Source: Candidatus Eiseniibacteriota bacterium (GTDB taxonomy: Bacteria; Joyebacterota; Joyebacteria; Joyebacterales; Joyebacteraceae). From it: a stretch of DNA of 5,238 nucleotides. The notes under the pieces were generated by a model that was not told where the DNA came from, made no database searches, and worked only from the letters and a program-made list of their open reading frames with translations. This document shows, in pieces, positions 1 through 5,238 of this stretch. Every line of letters starts with the position of its first letter. Within the stretch, counting starts at the first letter, position 1. The position numbers were made by a program, and so were the translations under genes. The DNA lies in NCBI GenBank assembly GCA_030639555.1, contig DAOWCM010000159.1, forward strand, positions 1 through 5,238. Direction: 5' to 3'.

Positions 1-236
1 AACCGAAGTATCGCCATGTTGATGACGAGCACGTGCCTCTCGGGTATCTTCGCGGCGATGAGGAACATGATCCCGAACGTCACCATCACGGCGCCGAACG
101 CGTGAACGTACGGGATGAACCCGGGCAGAAACTCGAGCCCGAATACGCCAGCCATCTCAGGCGTTCCAATGAGCGCCGGGATACCACGGAAGACGATCTC
201 GACGATGGCGCCCGTGATCAGGGCCACTCGTGCCAT
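1..236 (-). CDS. Small integral membrane protein, N-terminal part (runs off left edge)
   Basis: I do not recognise the family. The frame opens with ATG at 236-234 and stays open through 78 codons to the window edge, so the C-terminus is missing. An AGGAGG motif six bases upstream fixes the start. The visible protein begins MARVALITGAIVEIVFRG. Hydrophobic stretches lie at about residues 4-23 (interrupted by Glu13 and Arg17) and 40-62 (FIPYVHAFGAVMVTFG onward). A short Lys-Ile-Pro-Glu-Arg-His loop follows, and a third stretch starts near residue 69. The pattern suggests a compact multi-helix inner-membrane protein, perhaps of four helices. There is no signal-peptide cleavage site, and the first helix probably acts as the anchor. 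It lies 97 bp downstream of the radical SAM gene on the same strand, so it may be the last gene of the same unit or start its own. The function is unknown. Coding status is well supported by the ribosome binding site and the clean hydrophobic periodicity. Confidence 0.8.
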   Translation of the reverse strand, partial: MARVALITGAIVEIVFRGIPALIGTPEMAGVFGLEFLPGFIPYVHAFGAVMVTFGIMFLIAAKIPERHVLVINMAILR

Positions 237-242
237 TCTCCC

Positions 243-248
243 CCTCCT
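243..248 (-). promoter_or_regulatory. Strong Shine-Dalgarno site for the membrane protein gene
   Basis: The minus strand reads AAAGGAGGGGGAGA directly before the ATG. The AGGAGG core is a perfect anti-16S match six bases from the start codon. It is the strongest ribosome binding site in the window, and it decides the start of a gene whose stop codon lies outside the window. Confidence 0.8.
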
Positions 249-254
249 TTCGCT

Positions 255-274
255 CCCGCGTGGCTACACGCGGG
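255..274 (-). repeat. Perfect 8-bp inverted repeat (hairpin or operator) before the membrane gene
   Basis: CCCGCGTG and its exact reverse complement CACGCGGG are separated by four bases (GCTA on the plus strand, TAGC on the minus). In a minus-strand transcript this folds into an 8-bp, GC-rich stem with a tetraloop. It ends six bases before the ribosome binding site. No T-run follows on either strand, so it is not a standard intrinsic terminator. It could be a 5'-UTR stem that controls or stabilises the downstream message, a processing site, or a DNA operator for a dimeric regulator. The perfect match is seen directly; any function is inference. Confidence 0.55.
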
Positions 275-283
275 GGCCGATCA

Positions 284-301
284 CGCGCCTCTGGCGGCGC
301 G
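284..301 (-). repeat. Second GC-only inverted repeat in the same gap
   Basis: CGCGCC and GGCGCG flank a six-base loop, forming a 6-bp stem made only of G and C. It lies 32 bases after the radical SAM stop codon, between that gene and the stem nearer the membrane gene. With no following T-run it is at best a weak or Rho-assisted terminator or an mRNA 3'-end stabiliser. In DNA this GC-rich, such a short stem can occur by chance. Confidence 0.35.
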
Positions 302-333
302 CCGTCATCACTGCTGCGCCGGGCGATCGCGCA

Positions 334-1707
334 TCACTCGTGCGCTTCCGGGTCGATGATGTACACCCTCTGTTCGGCGTGGTCCTTCTGGAAAATCGAC
401 AGCTCGGCGAACACCACCGTCGCGATTCCCATTCGGAAGATCCAGCGGAGCGGGTTCTTCGTCCTGAAACCCGTGATTATCCGCCACCAGCGGCGGAAGA
501 TCTTCCCCGGCGAGTAGAACGTCTCGTTGATCTTCCGGAACGTGTCGAAGACCTGCCTCGGAGTCACGTTCACGGGCCGGACGACCAGGTGGTCGCCCTC
601 GTAGTGCGAGAGGTCCTCGTCTACCAACCGCCCTTCCTCCTTGACCTTCTTGTGGAACGGCGTCCCGGGAATCGGGATCGATATCGACAGCAGTATCGCC
701 GACGGGTCGATCTCCTCAAGACGGTCCGGCATGGTCTCGTAATACTCGGGTGTGTCCTCGTCCAAAGCCAGCATGATACCGGTGAACGTGAGGATGCCCC
801 TGTCCTTCATCTTGATGAAGAGTTCCTTGTACTCCTCCACGCGGTTGTGCTTCTTGTGGACCGAGAGAAGGCTGGGTTCATTGAGCGACTCCAGGCCGAT
901 GAACGCCATGCATCCTCCCGCCTCCGCCAGGAGATCTATGTACTCGTCGTCGTGCAGGCAGTCGAAGCTGAACTGCGTCGCCAGGCCCCAGAGCTTGAGC
1001 TTCGCGATCTCCCGCAGGAGGTCCTTCGCATACTCGACGTCACCCCCGAGGTTGTTGTCGTAGAGCATCGCGATCTTCCGCTTGTGGAACGGGAGCTTGG
1101 AGGTAGCGCTGAGGTCCGCTACAACGTCCTCGATAGGCCGCTTGCGGTAAGGCATCGGCTGGACCATCAGCTGGCAGAAGCTGCAGGTGTACGGGCACCC
1201 GCGCGTGGCCTCCGTCACCACCGGCGTCATGTAGCATGACTCCGCCAGGTCGTAGCGCGGCGGTGGTATCCCGTCCAGCGGCGGCGCGAACGGGGCGTCG
1301 TAGCGCGCCTTCTGCTTCCCCGCCACGAGGTCCTCCACGACCTGTGGCCAGATGCGCTCGGACTCCCCCACGACGATGGTGTCAAAGTGTGGCTGCACGA
1401 TTTCGGGGAACGTCGATGCGTACTTCCCGCCCGCGACCACGGTCTTCCCGAGCTTCCTGAACCGCGCGGCGACGTCGTAGGCGTGCGGAGAGCAGTAGTC
1501 CATGAACGAGAGTGCGATGATGTCGGCGTCCGTGTCGTAGTCGATGGGACGCACCATCTCGTGGTGCACGTCGACCTCGACGATGTCAGGCGTCTGGCCG
1601 GCCACGAGGATGCCCGAGAGCGGAGGCGTGGGCGACCGGGCGAAGTACGTCTCCTGGTCGCCGAGGTTCTGGAACAGCACAATGATCTGGAGCTTAGGCT
1701 TACTCAT
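334..1707 (-). CDS. B12-binding domain radical SAM protein
   Basis: This is a 457-residue cobalamin-type radical SAM enzyme of unknown substrate. Residues about 1-135 form a B12-binding-like Rossmann domain, shown by ADIIALSFM, KTVVAGGKYAS (near 88-98) and TIVVGESE (near 110-117). The radical SAM core begins at about 160, with the [4Fe-4S]-binding CPYTCSFC motif giving Cys171, Cys175 and Cys178 (CxxxCxxC) after EATRG. The family's FIGLESL strand lies near 270. The C-terminal part carries the usual TPRQVF...FYSPGKIFRRWW pattern of B12 radical SAM proteins. It ends with a basic, hydrophobic stretch (about 400-440) that might lie on a membrane. The family performs radical methylations, ring formations and C-C bond chemistry. 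An ATG five codons further upstream (1722) is possible, but GGAGGG sits seven bases before the chosen ATG and would lie inside the longer version. The gene is 72 bp downstream of the SDR on the same strand. Family certain, reaction unknown. Confidence 0.95.
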   Translation of the reverse strand: MSKPKLQIIVLFQNLGDQETYFARSPTPPLSGILVAGQTPDIVEVDVHHEMVRPIDYDTDADIIALSFMDYCSPHAYDVAARFRKLGKTVVAGGKYASTFPEIVQPHFDTIVVGESERIWPQVVEDLVAGKQKARYDAPFAPPLDGIPPPRYDLAESCYMTPVVTEATRGCPYTCSFCQLMVQPMPYRKRPIEDVVADLSATSKLPFHKRKIAMLYDNNLGGDVEYAKDLLREIAKLKLWGLATQFSFDCLHDDEYIDLLAEAGGCMAFIGLESLNEPSLLSVHKKHNRVEEYKELFIKMKDRGILTFTGIMLALDEDTPEYYETMPDRLEEIDPSAILLSISIPIPGTPFHKKVKEEGRLVDEDLSHYEGDHLVVRPVNVTPRQVFDTFRKINETFYSPGKIFRRWWRIITGFRTKNPLRWIFRMGIATVVFAELSIFQKDHAEQRVYIIDPEAHE

Positions 1708-1714
1708 GTGGCCG

Positions 1715-1720
1715 CCCTCC
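1715..1720 (-). promoter_or_regulatory. Ribosome binding site that decides the radical SAM start
   Basis: GGAGGG lies seven bases upstream of the ATG at 1707-1705. The alternative in-frame ATG at 1722 overlaps this motif and has only a weak GGAAG in front of it, so the shorter protein (MSKPKLQIIVLF...) is preferred. It also begins directly with the first strand of the B12 domain. Confidence 0.65.
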
Positions 1721-1779
1721 ATGGACGCTTCCGCATCCGTCTGTGCAGCCCGCGTGACCGAGCCGTGGCTCCGGCCCGG

Positions 1780-2583
1780 CTACTCCTCCTCGCGGAGTTC
1801 GACCGCGATCTTCCGCATCGCATTCTCGACCAGCCGCGGCGCGGTCCCGTCGAAGAAGGCCAGGGCCTTCCCGCGCGTCCCGAGGATGAGATCGCGCTTC
1901 TCGGCCTCGATGGCACGGACGATGGCCTCGGCGACGTCCGACGCCGGGGCGTACGGCCCCTCGGGTCGCCTGGCCCCGCCGACCTTAGTCTCGTTCTCGA
2001 ATATGGCGCTCTCGGTGTAGTCCGGGTAGACCAGCATCACCCTGACGTCCGACCCGGTGAGTTCCGCGCGCATGCTCTGGCTCAACGCGACGAGCGCCGC
2101 CTTGCTGGCGCTGTATGCCCCGAGGTAGGGCACGCCGTGAATCGCGGCCACGGACGATATGTTGACGATCAGACCGTGGCCCTGTCGCTTCATGAATGGG
2201 AGGATCTCGAGCATCGCCTGGACGGGACCTAAGAAGTTGACGTCCAGGAGGGCGCGGAAGTCCGTGACCGGCGTCCTCTCGACGCTGCCGTAGACGCAGA
2301 TGCCCGCGTTGTTGATGAGCACGTCTACCGTGCCCAGCGATTCGACGCACGCACCGATGAGGTGGCGCACCGACTCCCCGTCCGCGATGTCGCACGCGAC
2401 CGGCAGCGGCTTCCGGATGCCGGGCACTGCCGACGCCAGCTCTTCGGAGATCTGCTCGAGGCGCTCGGCGCTGCGCGAGGAGATGGCGAGGACTGCGCCG
2501 CGGGCCGCGAGCACGCGGGCGAGTTCGAGGCCTATCCCAGAGGACGCCCCGGTCACGACCACCCGTTTCCCGTCGAGCTTCAT
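1780..2583 (-). CDS. SDR family NAD(P)-dependent oxidoreductase
   Basis: This is a complete 267-residue classical short-chain dehydrogenase/reductase, presumably cytoplasmic, that reduces a carbonyl or oxidises a hydroxyl with NAD(P)(H). The cofactor-binding TGASSGIG is at residues 11-18, with ISSRS (34-38) ending the second strand. The basic residue there would favour NADP(H), which is an inference. CDIAD (64-68) and NNAG (91-94) follow. The catalytic tetrad is Asn116, Ser144, Tyr157 and Lys161 (YSASK), all present. The usual PG after the sixth strand is replaced by YPDYTES, a common variant. The substrate loop (about 190-215) is not diagnostic, so the substrate is unknown. The ATG overlaps the TGA of the acyl-CoA ligase by four bases (ATGA), implying coupled translation and a shared acyl or lipid pathway. 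A G-rich run seven bases upstream may serve as its ribosome binding site. The length is normal for the family, with no damage seen. Confidence 0.95.
   Translation of the reverse strand: MKLDGKRVVVTGASSGIGLELARVLAARGAVLAISSRSAERLEQISEELASAVPGIRKPLPVACDIADGESVRHLIGACVESLGTVDVLINNAGICVYGSVERTPVTDFRALLDVNFLGPVQAMLEILPFMKRQGHGLIVNISSVAAIHGVPYLGAYSASKAALVALSQSMRAELTGSDVRVMLVYPDYTESAIFENETKVGGARRPEGPYAPASDVAEAIVRAIEAEKRDLILGTRGKALAFFDGTAPRLVENAMRKIAVELREEE
2580..2583 (-). other. ATGA stop/start overlap joining ligase and SDR
   Basis: On the minus strand the SDR start ATG and the ligase stop TGA share two bases (ATGA). This arrangement is typical of translational coupling, where terminating ribosomes restart on the next gene. 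It supports roughly matched production of the two enzymes and a shared pathway. Confidence 0.85.
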
Positions 2584-4394
2584 GCGGAATCCCCCCCGGC
2601 CACCGGCCGCGCATCCAGGTGCTCATACAGCCGTTCGATGAGCTCCTCATGGATCATCGAGATCCTGCCCCGCCGAGGCTTGAGCGTCGGCGTCAGCATG
2701 CCGTTCTCGAGCGTGAACGCCTCCGACAGAACTTCGAACCCCCGGACCTGTTCGTAGGACGGCGACGTCTTGTTGACGCGGTCTATCTCACCGGAGATGA
2801 GTTCGCGAATCCCGTCCGTACCGAGCAGCGCCGCATAGTCCTCGAAGGCGATGTCGTTGTCGCGCGCGTACTGCTCGATGACCTCGCGTTCAGGCACGAC
2901 GAGCGCCACCAGGTACTTCCTGTTGTCGCCGCAGACCATTACCTGCGCGACGTACTTGCTTCTGGTGATCTTCTCCTCGATGGGCCGCGGCGAGATGTTC
3001 TTCCCGTAGGACGTGACGATGAGGTCCTTGAGCCGCCCGGTGATGGAGAGGTAGCCGTCGACGTCCAGCTTTCCCTGGTCGCCGCTGTGGAGCCACCCGT
3101 CGCTGTCGAGCGCCTCGGCGGTTTCCTCGGGTCGCCCGAGGTAGCCCCGCATCACCCCGGGCCCGCGCACGAGTATCTCGTCCGACTTCCCAATCTTCAC
3201 CTCGACCCCATCGAGAGGCGTTCCGACGGTGCCGATCCGAATACCGTCGACGGGGCTGCACGCGATGACTGGTGAGGCCTCGGTCATGCCGTACCCCTCG
3301 AGCACGTTGAACCCGACGACGAACAGTATCTTGGCGATCCGCTTGTCGAGCGACGCGCCTCCCGAAACGATGATCCGCAGGCGTCCGCCGGCCGCGTCCC
3401 TGAACTTCTTCGCCACGAGCCTGTCGTACAGGGCGCACTTGAGCGTGAGCCATGGCGAGACGCGCTCCCCGCGGTAGCGCCGGTTCGCCCGCTCGTTGAG
3501 ACCGCGGATGGCGTTTCTGACCAGCGCCTGTTTGCGCTTCGAGTGCCCTTCGATTTTCCAGCGCGCCGCGGCGTGCGCCTTCTCGAGCACCCTGGGAACG
3601 GCGAGGAGAACAGTCGGGTGCGCCGCTGCGACGTCCTTCCCCACGGTGGTCATCTGGTCCGCGTAGGTGATGGTCGCGCCTGCGAACAGGAATGTGTAGT
3701 AGCCGCAGGTTCGCTCGAACATATGTGACAGCGGAAGGTAGGAGACCGTGGAGTCGTCGGAGCAGATGCCGTACCTGTCGGTCAGGGCCCTGGCGTTGAA
3801 CACGATGTTTGCGTGAGTAAGCACGACGCCCTTCGGAGCACCGGTCGTTCCGGACGTGTAGACGATGGTCGCGACGTCGTCCCCCGTGACTTTGGGGTAC
3901 GCAATGGCGCGTCGCGACAGATCATCTTTGAGGTCTGACTTCAGATCGGACGCGAACCCGCCTGTGCCCGATGCGATGGCCGCGTCGTCCAGCAACAGCG
4001 TCTGCGCGAGGTCCGGGGTCTCGTTCATCACTGTCGATATGGACGTGAGCAGCAGTGCGTCGCCCGCCACCAGCACGGTCATGTGCGAATCGTTGATGAT
4101 GTACTGCAGGTAGGACGGAGGCAGCGTCGGGTAGAGGGGAACGACGCTGGCACCGAGGCTGAGCGAAGCGAGGTCGGCGATGACCCACTGCGGCCGATTG
4201 TACGAGAGAACACCGACGGCGTCCCCCTGCTTGACGCCGAGCGACACGAGCTTGGCCGCGACTGCGTCCACCCAGCTCTCGAGCTCCCCGTACGTCATCT
4301 CGACGTAGCGCCCGCCCCTGCGATGCCTGAGCGCCACCTTGTCACTGTGGTTCGCTGCTGCCTCGCGGAACAACCCATGGATGGTGTCGGCCAA
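2580..4394 (-). CDS. Long-chain fatty acid--CoA ligase (AMP-forming, FAA1-type)
   Basis: This 604-residue ANL-superfamily enzyme activates a fatty acid with ATP to an acyl-adenylate and then transfers it to CoA. The first half holds TYGELESW and the VVPLYPTLP segment typical of acyl-CoA synthetases. The ATP-binding P-loop YTSGTTGAPKG is at about residues 179-189. VSYLPLSHMFER follows near 217-228. The adenine-binding GYGMTEAS is at 367-374, and WLHSGD with the GRLKDLI hinge lies between about 434 and 460. The small C-terminal domain ends with TPTLKPRRGRI, where Lys572 is the expected adenylation lysine. Length and motif order match bacterial long-chain synthetases. No ATG exists near the N-terminus. 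TTG at 4394 is chosen because GGAGGA precedes it by six bases; another TTG at 4436 would add 14 residues without a good site. The ligase overlaps the SDR start by four bases. Chain-length preference cannot be read from the sequence. Confidence 0.95.
   Translation of the reverse strand: MADTIHGLFREAAANHSDKVALRHRRGGRYVEMTYGELESWVDAVAAKLVSLGVKQGDAVGVLSYNRPQWVIADLASLSLGASVVPLYPTLPPSYLQYIINDSHMTVLVAGDALLLTSISTVMNETPDLAQTLLLDDAAIASGTGGFASDLKSDLKDDLSRRAIAYPKVTGDDVATIVYTSGTTGAPKGVVLTHANIVFNARALTDRYGICSDDSTVSYLPLSHMFERTCGYYTFLFAGATITYADQMTTVGKDVAAAHPTVLLAVPRVLEKAHAAARWKIEGHSKRKQALVRNAIRGLNERANRRYRGERVSPWLTLKCALYDRLVAKKFRDAAGGRLRIIVSGGASLDKRIAKILFVVGFNVLEGYGMTEASPVIACSPVDGIRIGTVGTPLDGVEVKIGKSDEILVRGPGVMRGYLGRPEETAEALDSDGWLHSGDQGKLDVDGYLSITGRLKDLIVTSYGKNISPRPIEEKITRSKYVAQVMVCGDNRKYLVALVVPEREVIEQYARDNDIAFEDYAALLGTDGIRELISGEIDRVNKTSPSYEQVRGFEVLSEAFTLENGMLTPTLKPRRGRISMIHEELIERLYEHLDARPVAGGDSA
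2591..2597 (-). other. Run of seven G at the ligase 3' end
   Basis: Seven consecutive G on the minus strand encode part of the ligase tail (Ala-Gly-Gly-Asp-Ser-Ala-stop) and sit seven bases before the SDR ATG. The run may act as a G-rich ribosome binding site. It could also be a slippage site: after a -1 shift here the reading continues Gly-Phe-Arg-Met into the SDR frame with no stop codon. Confidence 0.4.
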
Positions 4395-4400
4395 TGTGTG

Positions 4401-4406
4401 TCCTCC
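4401..4406 (-). promoter_or_regulatory. Ribosome binding site supporting a TTG start for the acyl-CoA ligase
   Basis: The minus strand reads GGCGGAGGACACACA and then TTG GCC GAC ACC. GGAGGA is six bases from the TTG, which is the ideal spacing. No ATG or GTG in frame offers a better choice, and the protein from here (LADTIHGLFREAA, with the first residue read as Met) aligns with the usual N-terminus of the family. Confidence 0.65.
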
Positions 4407-4471
4407 GCCTTTCCGTGTTGCCGCGACCGGCCGCAAGCGCTCGCTCCGTCCGCCGCCTCAGCGCCCCCAGG

Positions 4472-5238
4472 TTACCCCAACCCCCACCTCTTCCCAGCCT
4501 CCACGAACTCGCGAACGAAGCGCTCCATGTCGCCGTCGACCTCGTATATGAGGTTCCTCAAGAGCGCCACGTCCACGTCAACGGTGGTCCCCGTGGTTGT
4601 CACCATGGAAACGGCCTTCTTCTCCTGCACCGTGCCGACGCTGATGGGCGACAGCCCCTCGCGCTGGACCGCGCCGAGGAAACCCTTGACCTTCTCCGGC
4701 GGTACCGTGAAGAGCAATCGGAACTCACCGTGAGGTCCCGCCGCCATCACCCAGTGGGGCGTCTTCGTTCGCTTGCAGAAGTCGAGCACGCCGGGGTCGA
4801 GCATTCTGCTGCAGTCGCAGTCGACCACGAAACCGACGCCGTTTATGCGCATCATCTGGTCGAGCGTGGCGAACACGCCGTCGCTCGTGTCCATACACGA
4901 GGTCGCGAACCCGCGCAGCAGCCGGCCCATCGCGAGCTCCGCCGTGGGGCGATACTCGCTCTCTGGGAACGCGTCATCCGGCATGCCGCTCAGCCTGGCG
5001 AGGCCGAGGGCGTTCCCGGTGCCCGCGTACCCGCTCAGAAAGACAGCGTCCCCGGGAGCCGCCCCCTTCCTCGTCAGCACTCTCTCTTGCGGCACCAGTC
5101 CCACGGCACACGCTGTCAGCGAAGTGGTGGGCGTTGCATTCGTGTCGCCCCCCAGAATGAAGACGCCGTGCGCTCTGCACGCGTACTCCAGCCCCTCGGC
5201 GATGCCGCGCGTGAACGCCTCGTCCGCGTCCGGCGTCA
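4472..5238 (-). CDS. thiL: ThiL-like kinase (thiamine-monophosphate kinase / AIR synthase-related), C-terminal part
   Basis: The frame is open to the right edge, so 254 C-terminal residues are visible and the N-terminal domain is missing. An in-frame GTG at 5104 is internal, because conserved sequence continues upstream of it. Family marks, numbered from the window edge, are ILGGDTN (27-33), TRKGAAPGD (55-63), the MDTSDG motif (115-120) and GEFRLLFTVP (170-179). These match ThiL, which phosphorylates thiamine monophosphate to thiamine diphosphate with ATP and belongs to the AIR synthase/PurM fold. Two details differ from typical ThiL. The GGEDYEL motif reads HGEFRLL, and the tail (ERFVREFVEAGKRWGLG) lacks the usual Trp-x-His-Phe ending. 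The true substrate could therefore differ, and a general AIR-synthase-related kinase is the alternative. Stop is TAA. The gene is 77 bp upstream of the acyl-CoA ligase on the same strand. Family placement is firm; the thiL role is moderately sure. Confidence 0.75.
   Translation of the reverse strand, partial: TPDADEAFTRGIAEGLEYACRAHGVFILGGDTNATPTTSLTACAVGLVPQERVLTRKGAAPGDAVFLSGYAGTGNALGLARLSGMPDDAFPESEYRPTAELAMGRLLRGFATSCMDTSDGVFATLDQMMRINGVGFVVDCDCSRMLDPGVLDFCKRTKTPHWVMAAGPHGEFRLLFTVPPEKVKGFLGAVQREGLSPISVGTVQEKKAVSMVTTTGTTVDVDVALLRNLIYEVDGDMERFVREFVEAGKRWGLG

Noticed and set aside
115..1239. A 374-codon plus-strand open frame opposite the radical SAM gene
   Set aside because: Its product is rich in Arg, Val, Leu, Glu and His with no family motif, and it lies antisense to a gene with intact catalytic motifs. 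It is a usual shadow in GC-rich DNA.
1540..1572. DVHHEM in the B12 domain as a possible DxHxxG cobalamin-ligand motif
   Set aside because: The final glycine is Met, and the segment aligns with the second strand region rather than the histidine loop of methionine-synthase-type domains. Many radical SAM B12 domains lack the motif.
1760..1771. GAGC/GCTC stem with a four-base loop between the SDR and radical SAM genes
   Set aside because: The stem has only four pairs, or six with a bulge, and no T-run, so it is too weak to call a terminator.
1387..2232. A 281-codon plus-strand open frame across the radical SAM/SDR junction
   Set aside because: It overlaps two confident genes on the other strand and has a shadow-type composition with no domain.
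2619..3275. A 218-codon plus-strand open frame inside the acyl-CoA ligase
   Set aside because: It is antisense to the conserved C-terminal half of the ligase, with no ribosome binding site or recognisable motif.
4395..4471. A promoter in the gap between the ThiL-like gene and the ligase
   Set aside because: The stretch is GC-rich with no credible -35/-10 pair, so only the ribosome binding site is supported.
4083..4733. A 216-codon plus-strand open frame spanning the ligase/ThiL gap
   Set aside because: It is antisense to two recognised genes and only crosses their intergenic gap by chance. The product has no motif.

Overview
This is a GC-rich window (roughly 60% or more by eye) in which every supportable gene lies on the minus strand, so the genes read from high to low coordinate. 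The organism looks like a bacterium. It has strong Shine-Dalgarno sequences (AGGAGG, GGAGGA, GGAGGG) at sensible spacing, a TTG start codon, and bacterial-type enzymes: an FAA1-type acyl-CoA ligase, a classical SDR and a cobalamin-dependent radical SAM protein. The phylum cannot be fixed from the sequence alone. A non-actinomycete actinobacterial or chloroflexotal lineage is a guess. No mobile element, CRISPR array, tRNA or rRNA is visible.

Layout in order of transcription: (1) 5238-4472, the C-terminal 254 residues of a ThiL / AIR-synthase-fold kinase that runs off the right edge; (2) a 77-bp gap, then a complete long-chain acyl-CoA synthetase (4394-2580) whose best start is TTG; (3) an SDR oxidoreductase (2583-1780) joined to the synthetase by a 4-bp ATGA overlap, with a run of seven G just before it; (4) a 72-bp gap, then a B12-binding-domain radical SAM protein (1707-334); (5) a 97-bp GC-rich gap holding two hairpin-capable inverted repeats, then the first 78 codons of a small integral membrane protein (236-1) that runs off the left edge and has a textbook ribosome binding site.

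The shared strand, short gaps and overlap suggest one transcription unit, or two, and the ligase-SDR pair is almost certainly co-translated. A fatty-acid-activating enzyme, a keto/hydroxy-type SDR, a cobalamin radical SAM enzyme with a basic, hydrophobic C-terminal tail and a membrane protein would fit modification of a fatty acyl or membrane lipid. That pathway is inferred from gene order only. The ThiL-like gene may be an unrelated neighbour. The long plus-strand open frames are antisense shadows of these genes.
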